Below, piece after piece: positions 7,390-16,872 of a DNA stretch of 64,000 bases. The stretch comes from an uncultured Actinomycetes bacterium (GTDB lineage Bacteria; Actinomycetota; Actinomycetes; Actinomycetales; Microbacteriaceae), in NCBI GenBank assembly GCA_903920435.1, contig CAIXMB010000098.1, forward strand, positions 58,880-122,879, in the 5' to 3' direction. A model generated the notes under the pieces. It was not told the DNA's origin and ran no database searches. It worked only from the letters and a program-made list of their open reading frames with translations. The position numbers were made by a program, and so were the translations under genes. Position 1 is the first letter of the stretch, and the number at the start of each line of letters is the position of its first letter.

Positions 7390-8339
7390 TGGCCGCCCCC
7401 AAGCGCACCGGCCTCGGCCGCGGCATCGGCGCCCTGATCCCCACCGGCGACGACAGCCAGCGCCCGGTCGACGTCTTCTTCCCCGCCAGTGCCGAAGGCC
7501 CGCAGGGGCTCCTCGCGGTACCCGGCGCACGCCTCGCGAGCCTGTCGCCCGACGACATTGTCCCCAATGCCAAGCAACCGCGCAGCGAGTTCCGGCAGGA
7601 GGAGCTCGACGAGCTCATCGTGTCGATCCGCGAGATCGGCGTTCTGCAGCCCATCGTGGTGCGACCTCTCGAGGGCGCGACGCCGGGCGGGCCGCAGTAC
7701 GAGCTCATCATGGGGGAGCGGCGCCTCCGCGCGACCAAGCACCTCGGGCTCGCGACGATCCCCGCGGTGATCAAGAGCACCGCCGACGAGGACATGCTCA
7801 GGGATGCCCTCCTCGAGAACCTCCACCGCGCGAACCTCAACGCGCTGGAAGAGGCCTCGGCCTACCAGCAGCTCCTCGCCGACTTCGGGATCACCCAGGA
7901 ACAGCTCGCTGGTCGCATCGGCCGGTCGCGACCGCAGATCACGAACACCCTGCGCTTGCTCAAACTGCCGGCCACGGTGCAGAAGCGCGTGGCAGCGGGC
8001 GTGCTGAGCGCGGGCCATGCCCGGGCGATCCTCTCCGCTGGCGACGTCTCTGCGATGGAGCGCCTCGCCGACAAGATCGTCAACGAGGACCTCTCGGTGC
8101 GTGCCGCGGAGGCCGCCGCGGGGCAGACCTCACCGAGGGTCGCCGCGAAGACGAAGCCCGCCGCCGGCAAGCGCCAGGGTCAGCTCGACGAGGTGGCGGA
8201 GCAGCTGGGCGACAGGCTCAACACGCGCGTGAAGGTGACCCTCGGCGCCCGCAAGGGCCAGATTGTGATCGACTTCGCGACGGTGGGCGACCTGAACCGG
8301 ATCCTCGCCGAGCTGGGCCAGCCCGGCTTCAACCGCTAG
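7389..8339 (+). CDS. parB: chromosome partitioning protein ParB
   Basis: This 316-residue DNA-binding CTPase loads at parS and spreads as a sliding clamp. The N-terminus ends in the ParA-activating peptide GLGRGIGALIP (8-18). The ParB/Srx nucleotide domain holds GERRLRA at 109-115 and ENLHRANLNALEEA. The HTH TQEQLAGRIGRSRPQI follows, and a C-terminal dimer domain ends near the stop. It is translationally coupled to parA (TAATG). A convergent ddl gene ends 18 bases downstream. Confidence 0.96.
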   Translation: MAAPKRTGLGRGIGALIPTGDDSQRPVDVFFPASAEGPQGLLAVPGARLASLSPDDIVPNAKQPRSEFRQEELDELIVSIREIGVLQPIVVRPLEGATPGGPQYELIMGERRLRATKHLGLATIPAVIKSTADEDMLRDALLENLHRANLNALEEASAYQQLLADFGITQEQLAGRIGRSRPQITNTLRLLKLPATVQKRVAAGVLSAGHARAILSAGDVSAMERLADKIVNEDLSVRAAEAAAGQTSPRVAAKTKPAAGKRQGQLDEVAEQLGDRLNTRVKVTLGARKGQIVIDFATVGDLNRILAELGQPGFNR

Positions 8340-8357
8340 CCATCACCCCCGAACGGG

Positions 8358-9311
8358 TTACAGGCGCGATTCCGTGATCGCGGCCTCGGCGAGGGTCGCG
8401 TAGACCCAGCCGAGGTCGTGTCCGGCGGCCTCGAGAGCCTGCGGCAGCACGGAGGTCTCGGTGAGACCCGGCATGACATTGGCCTCGAGGAACCACGGGG
8501 TCCCGGCGCCGTCGATGATGAGGTCGACGCGGGAGAGGTGCCTGAGCCCCAGAGCGCGGTGTGCGGCGAGGGCGGTCTCGGCAGCGCGAGCCGCGGCATC
8601 CGGCTCGATGCGGGCGGGCACGTAGAACCGCGTCTCACCGGCGTTGTAGCGCGCTTCGAAGCTGTAGACGCCCGACAGGGGCTCGATCTCGACGGCGGGC
8701 AGGGCGACGGGTCCGTCACCGCTGTCGATGATTCCCACGGCGATCTCGGTGCCCGTGATCTTCTGCTCGATGAGGGCGACATCCCAGTACGTGTAGGCGT
8801 CGACCATGGCGCGGGGGAGCAGCGACCGGTCGTCGACCATGGTGACGCCCTGCGACGAACCGCCCTGGGCGGGCTTCACGACGAGGGGCCCGGAGAACTC
8901 GTCGGAGATCTCCTCGAGGATGCTGTTGGCGCCCAGCTCGCGGAACGCGTCGCGGGGGAGCGCGATCGAGGCGGGGGTTCTCACTCCTGCGCGCGAGACG
9001 ACGGTCTTCGCGGTCGGCTTGTCCCAGGCGAGGCGTGCGGCGTCCGCGCGCGAGCCGACGTAGGGCACTCCCATGAAGTCCAGGAGGCCGCGAAGGGCAC
9101 CGTCCTCGCCGCTTGCACCGTGGAGGGCGGGGAACACCACGTCGGGGCGGCTCTCGAGCAGGTAGGCGAGCAGGGTGGCATCCGGGTCGCGGAGCTCGAC
9201 CTGCAGGCCGTGCGAGGCGAGGCTGTCTGCCGCGCGGCGGCCGGAGCGCAGCGAGACGTCGCGCTCGTGCGAGATGCCGCCGGCGAGGACGAGTACGCGG
9301 GTGGCGGCCAT
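8358..9311 (-). CDS. D-alanine-D-alanine ligase family protein
   Basis: This ATP-grasp enzyme of 317 residues resembles D-Ala-D-Ala ligase, which makes the peptidoglycan dipeptide. Visible features are VLAGGISHERDVSLRSG (phosphate-loop start), FPALHGASGEDGALRG, KPAQGGSSQGVTMV and the metal-binding FLEANVMPGLTETSVLPQ near the C-terminus. The ATG overlaps the stop of the upstream aminotransferase (TGATG), so the two form an operon. Whether this is the main Ddl or a paralogue cannot be decided, because the cell-wall gene cluster is not in view. Confidence 0.85.
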   Translation of the reverse strand: MAATRVLVLAGGISHERDVSLRSGRRAADSLASHGLQVELRDPDATLLAYLLESRPDVVFPALHGASGEDGALRGLLDFMGVPYVGSRADAARLAWDKPTAKTVVSRAGVRTPASIALPRDAFRELGANSILEEISDEFSGPLVVKPAQGGSSQGVTMVDDRSLLPRAMVDAYTYWDVALIEQKITGTEIAVGIIDSGDGPVALPAVEIEPLSGVYSFEARYNAGETRFYVPARIEPDAAARAAETALAAHRALGLRHLSRVDLIIDGAGTPWFLEANVMPGLTETSVLPQALEAAGHDLGWVYATLAEAAITESRL

Positions 9312-10615
9312 CAGGAGAGGTTCGCGGGCGGGTTGATGACGGAGGTCTCGGGTCGGACGACCGGGAGCGGTGCCGTTTGCGAGAACGTGGTCAGCAGCTC
9401 GAGCTCGCCGTTGATAACCGTCGAGAGGCGGCGGATGCCCTCGCGGATGAAGTCCGGCGTCGGGTAGCAGAATGACAGCCGGATCTTGTTGCGCCCCGAG
9501 CCGTCGGCGTAGAAGGCGGTTCCCGGCGTGTACGCCACGAGCTCCTTCACGGCACGGGGGAGCATCGACTTGGAGTCGAGGTTCTCGGGCAGGGTGACCC
9601 ACACGTAGAAGCCGCCGGTGGGGTTCGTCCACGACAGATCGGGCAGGTAGTCGTCGAGGGCGGTGAGCATGGCGTCGCGCCGCTCGCGGTAGACGCCGCG
9701 GAAGGTGTTGATCTGGCCCTTCCAGTCGGCCTCCGACAGGTACTCGTGGATGACGTACTGCGTGAACGAGCTGGGGGAGAGCACCGCAGCCTCGTTGGCG
9801 AGGATGATCTTCTCGCGGATCGCGTGCGGGGCGAGCGCCCAGCCGACGCGGAAGCCGGGCGCGAGCGTCTTGGAGAAGGTGCCGAGGTAGATGACACCGT
9901 CATCTTCGACCGAGCGCATCGCGTGGGGCGGCTGGCCGTCGAAGTACAGCAGGCCGTAGGGGTTGTCCTCGAGCACGAGGATGTCGTTGCTGCGGCAGAT
10001 CTCGAGGATCTCGAGCCTGCGCTCCCAGGTGAGGGTGACACCGGCCGGGTTGCTGAAGGTCGGGATCGTGTAGAGGAACTTGATCGGCTTGCCCTCGGCC
10101 CGCACGCGCGCGATGGTCTCGCGGAGCGCCTGAGGCACGAGTCCGAATTCGTCCATGACGACGTGCGCGACCTCGGCCTGGAACGACTTGAACACCGTGA
10201 GGGCCGTGACGTAGCTGGGCGCCTCGGCGAGCACCACGTCGCCCGGGTCGATGAAGAGCTTGGTGATGAGCTCGAGCGCGTGCTGCGAACCCGTGGTCAC
10301 GACGATCTCGTCGACACCCGCACGGATGCCCTCCAGCGCCATCACCTCGAGGATCTGCTCGCGTAGCTGAGGCAGACCCTGGCCAGAGCCGTACTGCAAC
10401 GCAGCCGGACCGGAGTCGCGCATAACGCGCTCCATTGCGCCGCTGACCAGCTCTTTTGGCAAAGCCGAGACGAACGGCATGCCCCCGGCGAGGGAGACGA
10501 CCTCGGGGCGGGAGGCGACGGCGAAGAGGGCGCGCACTTCGGAGGCGGCGAGGCCCGCCGTGCGGTCGGCGTAGTGGTCGTACCACTGGTCGAGGTTGGT
10601 GCCCTGGGTCGTCAT
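9311..10615 (-). CDS. PLP-dependent aminotransferase (class I/II)
   Basis: This 434-residue fold-type I aminotransferase is related to 2-aminoadipate and valine/aromatic transaminases of the MocR-free LysN group. Key stretches are LAGGMPFVSALPKELV, the PLP ring-stacking region TTGSQHALELITKLF, the substrate part TIPTFSNPAGVTL, DNPYGLLYF and the Schiff-base lysine in GTFSKTLAPGFRVGW. The C-terminus (about 25 residues after the domain) is extra. It lies between trxA and a D-Ala-D-Ala ligase-like gene and overlaps the latter by one base. The substrate is unknown, and a role in amino-acid supply for the wall is only a guess. Confidence 0.85.
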   Translation of the reverse strand: MTTQGTNLDQWYDHYADRTAGLAASEVRALFAVASRPEVVSLAGGMPFVSALPKELVSGAMERVMRDSGPAALQYGSGQGLPQLREQILEVMALEGIRAGVDEIVVTTGSQHALELITKLFIDPGDVVLAEAPSYVTALTVFKSFQAEVAHVVMDEFGLVPQALRETIARVRAEGKPIKFLYTIPTFSNPAGVTLTWERRLEILEICRSNDILVLEDNPYGLLYFDGQPPHAMRSVEDDGVIYLGTFSKTLAPGFRVGWALAPHAIREKIILANEAAVLSPSSFTQYVIHEYLSEADWKGQINTFRGVYRERRDAMLTALDDYLPDLSWTNPTGGFYVWVTLPENLDSKSMLPRAVKELVAYTPGTAFYADGSGRNKIRLSFCYPTPDFIREGIRRLSTVINGELELLTTFSQTAPLPVVRPETSVINPPANLS

Positions 10616-10663
10616 GCTGGGTCCTATTCGGTCACGAAGCTTTAAGGATATGGGGCGGTACAG

Positions 10664-10695
10664 AAAAAGCCCCGCCCCTAGTGCAGGGGCGGGGC
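10664..10695 (-). terminator. intrinsic terminator after trxA
   Basis: A perfect 10-base stem (GCCCCGCCCC 10669-10678 with GGGGCGGGGC 10686-10695) and 7-base loop is followed on the minus strand by five Ts (10664-10668). It lies 18 bases beyond the trxA stop. Confidence 0.9.
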
Positions 10696-10712
10696 CAGAT
10701 CTACGGGATTGG

Positions 10713-11039
10713 CTACGCCAGGAACTCGGCCAGGTCAGCCTCGATGGCGGGCTTCGGCTTGGCGCCGATGACGGTCTTGACGACCTCGCCACCACGGAAC
10801 ACCTTCATCGCGGGGATGGAGGTGATCTGGTACTTCATGGCCATCTGGGGGTTGTCGTCGACGTTGAGCTTCACGATCTTGATCTTGTCGGAGTGCTCCG
10901 CGGCGATCGCGTCGAGGATCGGGGAGACGGCGCGACACGGGCCGCACCATTCCGCCCAGAAGTCGACCATGATGGTGTCGCTCGAGTTGAGAACCTCGTC
11001 GGCGAACGTGGCGTCGGTGACGTCCTTGGCTGATGACAT
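10713..11039 (-). CDS. trxA: thioredoxin
   Basis: This 108-residue cytoplasmic thioredoxin is a general disulfide reductant recycled by the adjacent thioredoxin reductase. The active site WCGPC is at 31-35, followed by cis-Pro in ITSIPAMKVF, both normal. The gene lies 21 bases downstream of trxB on the same strand and ends at a strong terminator, so trxB-trxA is a two-gene unit. Co-localisation near the origin is common in Actinobacteria. Confidence 0.97.
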   Translation of the reverse strand: MSSAKDVTDATFADEVLNSSDTIMVDFWAEWCGPCRAVSPILDAIAAEHSDKIKIVKLNVDDNPQMAMKYQITSIPAMKVFRGGEVVKTVIGAKPKPAIEADLAEFLA

Positions 11040-11060
11040 GTGTATTCCTTCTTTCGTAGG

Positions 11061-12026
11061 TCAGACGGTCGCCGGCTGGACTTCAGCGCGGGCGAGAACT
11101 TCCTTGGGGAGCGCGGCGAGGTAGTGCTCCGCGTCGAGGGCGGCAACGGTGCCCGAACCGGCGGCCGTGACCGCCTGGCGGTAGGTGGGGTCGATGACGT
11201 CGCCCGCCGCGAAGACGCCGGGGATGTTCGTGCGGGACGAGCGGCCGTCGACGGCCACCGTTCCCTCGGCGGTCAGGGTCAGCTGGCCGTGCACGAGGTG
11301 AGTGCGGGGGTCGGCCCCGATGGCGATGAACAGGCCACTGAGGTCGAGGGTGGTCTCCGTGCCATCCGTCACATCGACGACGCCGATGCCGGTGACGAGC
11401 TCGTCGCCGTAGATGTGCGCCACCTCTTTGTTCCAGAGGAACTCGATCTTCGGGTTGGCGAAGGCGCGGTCCTGCATGGTCTTGGAGGCGCGCAGCGTGT
11501 CCTTGCGGTGGATGACGTAGACCTTGTCGGCGAACTTGGTGAGGAAGTTGGCCTCCTCCATCGCCGAGTCACCGCCGCCGACGACGGCGATCGTCTTCTG
11601 GCGGAAGAAGAACCCGTCGCAGGTCGCACACCACGAGACGCCGTGGCCGCTCATGCGGTCCTCGTCCTCGAGGCCGAGCTTGCGGTAGGCCGAGCCGGTG
11701 GCGAAGACGATCGTGAGGGCCTCGTGCACGTCCCCGTTGCCGAGCGTGACGCGCTTGACCTCACCCTCAAGCTCGAGCTTCACGACGTCGTCCAGCACGA
11801 TCTCCGTGCCGAAGCGCTCGGCCTGGGCCTGCATGGCGAGCATGAGCTCGGGGCCCTGGATTCCCTCGGCGAAACCGGGGTAGTTCTCGACCTCTGTGGT
11901 CTTCATGAGCTCGCCGCCCGCCTCGACCGAGCTCGCGATGAGCAGCGGGGAGAGGTTGGCACGTGCCGCGTAGATGGCGGCCGTGTACCCGGCGGGGCCG
12001 GAACCGATGATGATGATCTGGCGCAC
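11061..12026 (-). CDS. trxB: thioredoxin-disulfide reductase
   Basis: This FAD- and NADPH-dependent reductase of thioredoxin has 321 residues. FAD motif GSGPAGYTAA is near 8-17, the redox pair is C133-A-T-C136 in WCATCDG, NADPH motif GGGDSAMEEA lies in the middle and the C-terminal FAD motif is FAAGDVIDPTYRQA. I chose GTG at 12026 because MRQIIIIGSGPAG is the family N-terminus and GAGGAG lies ten bases before it. Its product feeds TrxA directly downstream. Confidence 0.97.
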   Translation of the reverse strand: MRQIIIIGSGPAGYTAAIYAARANLSPLLIASSVEAGGELMKTTEVENYPGFAEGIQGPELMLAMQAQAERFGTEIVLDDVVKLELEGEVKRVTLGNGDVHEALTIVFATGSAYRKLGLEDEDRMSGHGVSWCATCDGFFFRQKTIAVVGGGDSAMEEANFLTKFADKVYVIHRKDTLRASKTMQDRAFANPKIEFLWNKEVAHIYGDELVTGIGVVDVTDGTETTLDLSGLFIAIGADPRTHLVHGQLTLTAEGTVAVDGRSSRTNIPGVFAAGDVIDPTYRQAVTAAGSGTVAALDAEHYLAALPKEVLARAEVQPATV

Positions 12027-12099
12027 TATGTCGCGTCTCCTCAGGTGTTTACTGCCCTGTACAACACATCCTATGCACGTGCTATTCCGCCCGACCGGC

Positions 12100-13776
12100 C
12101 TAGCGGGCGCGCCGCAGGCGCCGCAGAATCGGCTCCCCGAAGGAGCGCAGCTCGGGGTTGCGCGTGATCCAGAGCACGGCGGCGTACACGACGGCCATGG
12201 CGGCACCGGCAATGACCATCGACAGGATGCCCGTGAGCTTGTTCGCGACCGGGAACGCCCCCGCGCCGATGCCTCCGAGCGCGCCGAGTACGCCGACTCC
12301 CACGGCCCCGGCCACGAGCGCCGCGGCGAGGAACCAGAGCACTTGCCGCAGCACGCGCCAGGTGTCGAGCGGGCCGAGTGCGCGGCGCAGGTAGATCGCC
12401 GATAGCAGTGCCTGCAGGCTCACCGCCGCGGCGAGGACGAAGGCGAGGCCGACGGCGACGAACTCCTTCGGCACGAAGGCGCCCACGGTGATGGCTCCGG
12501 CGACGTAGAACGCGGTTTGGATGACCTGGATGACGAACGCGGCGCGCGTGCGGTCGAGCGCGTAGAACACCCGCAGCAGCACGAAGAAGATGGTGAACGG
12601 AATCAGGCCGGTCAGGTAGGCGAGGTAGACCTGCGCGATGGAGCTCGTCTCGGCGTAGTCGTTGCCGAACACCGAGCTGAACGAGAACGACAGCACGCCC
12701 AGCCCGACCGCCGAGAAGACCATGATGAGCAAGATCGACCGCAGCGCTGACGAGATGTCGTCGCGCAGCTCACCGAGCCGCCCGTCGCGCACATGGGAGC
12801 TCATGCGGGTGAAGTACGCCGTCACGATCGATACCGTGACGATGGAGTGCGGGAGCATGAACATCGTCCACGCGATCTTCATGGCATTGACCGAGGCGTC
12901 GCCCGTGGCGGTGGAGGCGATCCGGGCCTCGAAGACGCCCGACACCTGCGTCACCAGGAACATCACGAACACCCACGACGCCGCCCGCGCGGTGTTGCCC
13001 AGTCCGACGCCGCGCCAGATGAAGTCGGGCCGGTAGCGCAGCCCCGCCCTGCCGAGGAAGAAGAACAGCGCGAAGGCCTGCACGGCGATGCCGAGCGTCG
13101 CGCTGCCGGCGAGGAGGGCGACCTGGGCGGGCGTCCAGGCCGCGGCATCCTGGTGCTGCTCCTGGCTGCCGAACAGGGCGATGAAGACGATGAGCCCCGA
13201 GATGCCGACGATGTTGTTCAGGACGGGCGCCCAGGTGAACGGGCCGAACACTCCGCGCGCGTTGAGCGTCTCGCCGATGAGGCTGTAGAGCGCGTAGAAC
13301 AGGATCTGTGGGAGCGTCCAGTAGGCGAGCGCCGTCGCCAGGGCGACCTCGTGCTCGTCGAAACCGCTGCCGTAGAGCTGGATGAGCAGGGGGGCGCAGG
13401 CCGTGGCGATGATCGTCACGACCACGAAGATGGTCAGCCCGAGCGTGATGACCTTGTTGATGAACCCTGCGCCGCCGTCGTTGTTGAGGCTCGCCTTGAC
13501 GATCTGCGGCACGATCACGGCGCTGAGGAGGCCGCCGGCGACGAGCGAGTAGATGTTGTTCGGCAGCTGGTTCGCCAAGGCGAACGTGTCGCCGGCGGCG
13601 GAGTTCACGCCGATCGCCGTCGCGAGCACGATGAGGCTCACGAAGCCGAGCGCGCGGGAGACGAGCGTTCCCGAGGCTAGGAAGGCGCTGGCGCGGCCGA
13701 TGGTCGAGGGCGCGGCGGCGTCGGGGATGTCGGTCACGGATGCCGCGTCCGTTCCCTCGCGACCGGGATCAGTCAT
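12100..13776 (-). CDS. murJ: lipid II flippase MurJ (MviN family)
   Basis: This 558-residue integral membrane protein of the MOP superfamily has about 14 hydrophobic helices spaced along its length. It is expected to flip lipid-linked peptidoglycan precursors to the outer face. The N-terminal soluble stretch (about 25 residues, Asp/Ala-rich) precedes RASAFLASGTLVSRALGFV, a family signature. The gene overlaps the upstream DUF6049-type gene by eight bases, the same order as seen next to mviN in other Actinobacteria. It lacks the long kinase-like C-terminal part of mycobacterial MviN. Confidence 0.9.
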   Translation of the reverse strand: MTDPGREGTDAASVTDIPDAAAPSTIGRASAFLASGTLVSRALGFVSLIVLATAIGVNSAAGDTFALANQLPNNIYSLVAGGLLSAVIVPQIVKASLNNDGGAGFINKVITLGLTIFVVVTIIATACAPLLIQLYGSGFDEHEVALATALAYWTLPQILFYALYSLIGETLNARGVFGPFTWAPVLNNIVGISGLIVFIALFGSQEQHQDAAAWTPAQVALLAGSATLGIAVQAFALFFFLGRAGLRYRPDFIWRGVGLGNTARAASWVFVMFLVTQVSGVFEARIASTATGDASVNAMKIAWTMFMLPHSIVTVSIVTAYFTRMSSHVRDGRLGELRDDISSALRSILLIMVFSAVGLGVLSFSFSSVFGNDYAETSSIAQVYLAYLTGLIPFTIFFVLLRVFYALDRTRAAFVIQVIQTAFYVAGAITVGAFVPKEFVAVGLAFVLAAAVSLQALLSAIYLRRALGPLDTWRVLRQVLWFLAAALVAGAVGVGVLGALGGIGAGAFPVANKLTGILSMVIAGAAMAVVYAAVLWITRNPELRSFGEPILRRLRRAR

Positions 13777-15421
13777 CCGTTCCCTCCGACCGCGCCGCCT
13801 TGCGACGGCGCAGGATCGTGCGCACGATGCCCACGCCGAACACGACGACGACGAGCGCGGCGATGACGATGACGATCGGCGTCTCCCAGCCGGCCTGCAC
13901 GTTGACCTCGGACGAGACCGGGGCCCCGATGGCGACTCCGGTTGCGCTTGCGAGCGCTACGTCGACCTCGACGACACCGTTGGAGAGGGAGTGCACGGGC
14001 ACATTGACCTTGCCCTGGGCGCCCGCCTCGATCTCGAGCACCTTGCGGGGCTCGTCGATCACCAGCAGTGAGGACTGCGAGCGCACGCTCACGTACACGG
14101 TGACCGTCTGGTCGAGTGCGTTGTTGACGGTGATCGGCAGGTACTGGTCGTTGTCTGCGACCAGGAGGAAGTTGCTGCTCGTCACGAGGTGCACGGAATT
14201 GCGCAGCTCGACCGACGCCGTGGTGAATGCATCGGCGGCGTCGGGCCAGCCCACTATGGCGCCGCTCCACTCCGAGGAGAGCAGGGTGAGCAGCTCGAGG
14301 CGGCGCTCGGACGTGATGGCGGCCGGATCACTGGCGACCGAGGCGAAGGCGCGTTCGGCATTCTCGCCCTGCATCATCTGGCCCACGCGCGACAGCCGGT
14401 CGGCGTCTTGGGGTTCGTCAACGATCGTCGCGGCGGTGGGGGCGACGCCGATGGCCTGCGACAGGGGCACGAGCTGCACCGCCGGGTCGAGCGCGAGCGC
14501 GTCGAGTGTCTCGGCGAGGCGGTCGCCGACGGCGGGGATGGCCCGGTCGAGGGTTGCGACCACGGTGGCGGTGCCCGGCTGCACACGACCTCCGGATGCC
14601 ACGGCGGAGGAGAGCTGGCCGAGTGCGGTGCTCCATTCCGCGGGCGAGACCGTGGCGGCCGCCGTGCGCAGCGCGCCGGAGACCGCCGCGTCGGAGACGA
14701 GGACCGCCGAACCGTCGACGGTGACCGACGGACCGGAGGCGGACTCCCGAGCGACGTTGCCCGACGAGACGATGGATGTCGTGTACCCGCTCGCCGCGAT
14801 GAGGGGCAGGTCGGCGGCGACGACGGTGTCGTCGCGCGGCCAGGCGATGCCGGTCAGGGTGTAGGGCCAGGCCGTGATCTCCGCGCTCGTCGGCAGGGCG
14901 GCCGCGTCGTTGGGCGCGGGCGTCGCCGTGCTCCCGGCCTCCACTCCGAAAAACTCGGGGTTGATGGCGAAGTCGAAGGTCTCGGGCTGGAGCACGGCCT
15001 GGGCGCCGCCCTGGGTCTGGAGTGTGACATCGGCGTCCGCGTATCCGAGCGCGAAGGTCTCGTTGGAGACCGACTCGAGACGGTCGAGCCACGCCAGCGC
15101 CGACGCGGGCGCTGTGCTTCCCAGCAGCCTGATCGAGGCGATGATGCGCGGGTCGATGCCGAGAGCCACCGGTCGATCGGCGACCGCGTCGAGCTCGCGC
15201 GTGAGAATCCCCTGGGCGCTCGTGTACTGGGCGAGGGTGTCGGCGTCGATGAACGGCTCATCGCTCGAGGGCACGATGATCGGTACCGCGATGGCGAGGT
15301 TGACCACGGGCACGTCGTCCGCGGCAGCCGCGGAGCCGACGCCGAGGCTGGCCAGCCCGAGTCCTAGGACGAGGGCGGCACCGGAAATCCGCTCGGCCAG
15401 CATGAGCACGAGTCTATTCAC
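13769..15421 (-). CDS. DUF6049-type secreted, membrane-anchored protein
   Basis: This 550-residue protein has an N-terminal signal sequence (LMLAERISGAALVLGLGLAS, then cleavage near SAAAADD), a large extracytoplasmic part and one C-terminal membrane helix (IVIVIAALVVVVFGVGIVR) with a basic cytoplasmic tail. From position and architecture I assign it to the DUF6049 group found upstream of murJ in Actinobacteria. Function is unknown, and a cell-envelope role is inferred only from the 8-base overlap with murJ. The GTG start at 15421 is 38 bases from the divergent CCA-adding enzyme gene. It has no strong Shine-Dalgarno. Confidence 0.75.
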   Translation of the reverse strand: MNRLVLMLAERISGAALVLGLGLASLGVGSAAAADDVPVVNLAIAVPIIVPSSDEPFIDADTLAQYTSAQGILTRELDAVADRPVALGIDPRIIASIRLLGSTAPASALAWLDRLESVSNETFALGYADADVTLQTQGGAQAVLQPETFDFAINPEFFGVEAGSTATPAPNDAAALPTSAEITAWPYTLTGIAWPRDDTVVAADLPLIAASGYTTSIVSSGNVARESASGPSVTVDGSAVLVSDAAVSGALRTAAATVSPAEWSTALGQLSSAVASGGRVQPGTATVVATLDRAIPAVGDRLAETLDALALDPAVQLVPLSQAIGVAPTAATIVDEPQDADRLSRVGQMMQGENAERAFASVASDPAAITSERRLELLTLLSSEWSGAIVGWPDAADAFTTASVELRNSVHLVTSSNFLLVADNDQYLPITVNNALDQTVTVYVSVRSQSSLLVIDEPRKVLEIEAGAQGKVNVPVHSLSNGVVEVDVALASATGVAIGAPVSSEVNVQAGWETPIVIVIAALVVVVFGVGIVRTILRRRKAARSEGTDD

Positions 15422-15459
15422 TTGCCGCTGGGAGCCCCGTGAGATGGGAAGCTAGACAG

Positions 15460-16872
15460 ATGAGCGTCGCCGGGGCCATCGCCCGACTCGAGCAGCTTGC
15501 CGAGTCAGCCCCCGTGGCGACCCTCTCGGCAGCGTTCGCTGCCGCCGGTCACGAGCTCGCGCTCGTGGGCGGCCCCGTGCGCGATGCGTTCCTCGACCGA
15601 GAGGTCACCGACCTCGACTTCACGACGAGCGCCGACCCCGACGCCATCCTCGCGATCGTGAAACCTATCTCCGACGTCCAGTGGGATGTGGGGCGCGACT
15701 TCGGCACGATCGCGGCGCGCATCAGCGGCCAGACCGTCGAGATCACCACCTACCGCGCCGATGCCTACGACGGGGCAACGCGCAAGCCCATCGTCGCGTT
15801 CGGCGACAGCCTCGACGGCGATCTCGTGCGCCGCGACTTCACTGTGAATGCCATGGCCCTGCGGCTGCCCGAGCGCGTGCTCGTCGACCCGCACGGCGGA
15901 CTGCAGGACCTGCTCGACAAGAGGATCACGACTCCCGGCCCGCCCGAGGTCTCGTTCGGTGACGACCCGCTGCGGATGATGCGGGCGGCACGTTTCACGT
16001 CGCAGCTCGGCTTCACCGTGGACGAGCAGACCGTCCGCGCCATGCACGACCTCGCCCCGCGGCTCGAGATCGTGAGTGTGGAGCGCATCGCCGACGAGCT
16101 GCGCAAACTCCTGCTGACGAGCGACCCGGTTCCGGGCATCCGGTTGCTCGTGGAGACCGGGATCGCGCAGCTCGTGCTGCCCGAGGTGCCCGCGCTGCGC
16201 CTCGAGATTGACGAGCACGCGCACCACAAGGACGTGTACGAGCACAGCCTCACCGTGCTGCAGCAGGCCATCGACCTGGAGCGCAGCGAGAAGCCCGACC
16301 TCGTGCTGCGCATCGCCGCGCTGCTGCACGACATCGGCAAGCCCGCGACCCGCAAGATCGAGGCCGGCGGCGTGGTCACGTTCCACCACCACGACGTTGT
16401 GGGCTCGAAGCTCGCGGCCAAGAGGCTGCGCGCGCTGCGCTTCGACAACGACACGATCGCCGCGGTCGCGCGCCTGATCGAGCTGCACCTCCGGTTCTTC
16501 GGGTACACGGATGCCGCCTGGACGGACTCGGCCGTGCGCAGGTACGTGCGCGACGCGGGCCCCTTGCTCGAGCGCCTGCACGTGCTCACCCGCGCCGACG
16601 TCACGACGCGCAACCGCAAGAAGGCCGACCGGCTGTCGTTCGCCTACGACGACCTCGAGGAGCGCATCGCCGCGATCGCCGAGGCCGAAGGCATCGCCGC
16701 CGTTCGGCCCGACCTCGACGGCGAGGCGATCATGCGAATCCTCGACCTGAAGCCCGGCAGGGAGGTCGGCGAGGCGTACCGGTTCCTGCTCGACCTGCGG
16801 CTCGATGAGGGCCCGCTCGGCGAGGAGGAGGCCGAGCGCCGGCTGCGCGCGTGGTGGGCGGCTCGGCAGTGA
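15460..16872 (+). CDS. CCA tRNA nucleotidyltransferase
   Basis: This 470-residue class II nucleotidyltransferase adds or repairs the 3' CCA of tRNAs in the cytoplasm. The catalytic head shows LVGGPVRDAFLDREVTDLDF (GG and D-x-D metal site), followed by the tRNA-binding helices, and a C-terminal HD domain with LLHDIGKPATRK and FHHHDVVG. ATG 15460 was taken as start because the protein then opens MSVAGAIARLEQL. A GTG at 15439 adds seven residues. The gene overlaps the downstream racemase gene (GTGA). Confidence 0.92.
   Translation: MSVAGAIARLEQLAESAPVATLSAAFAAAGHELALVGGPVRDAFLDREVTDLDFTTSADPDAILAIVKPISDVQWDVGRDFGTIAARISGQTVEITTYRADAYDGATRKPIVAFGDSLDGDLVRRDFTVNAMALRLPERVLVDPHGGLQDLLDKRITTPGPPEVSFGDDPLRMMRAARFTSQLGFTVDEQTVRAMHDLAPRLEIVSVERIADELRKLLLTSDPVPGIRLLVETGIAQLVLPEVPALRLEIDEHAHHKDVYEHSLTVLQQAIDLERSEKPDLVLRIAALLHDIGKPATRKIEAGGVVTFHHHDVVGSKLAAKRLRALRFDNDTIAAVARLIELHLRFFGYTDAAWTDSAVRRYVRDAGPLLERLHVLTRADVTTRNRKKADRLSFAYDDLEERIAAIAEAEGIAAVRPDLDGEAIMRILDLKPGREVGEAYRFLLDLRLDEGPLGEEEAERRLRAWWAARQ

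Noticed and set aside
5752..7530. A 592-codon open frame on the minus strand across rsmG and parA
   Set aside because: It is antisense to two clear genes. The composition (Arg/Ala/Gly/Asp-rich) is the usual GC-rich shadow, and the translation resembles nothing.
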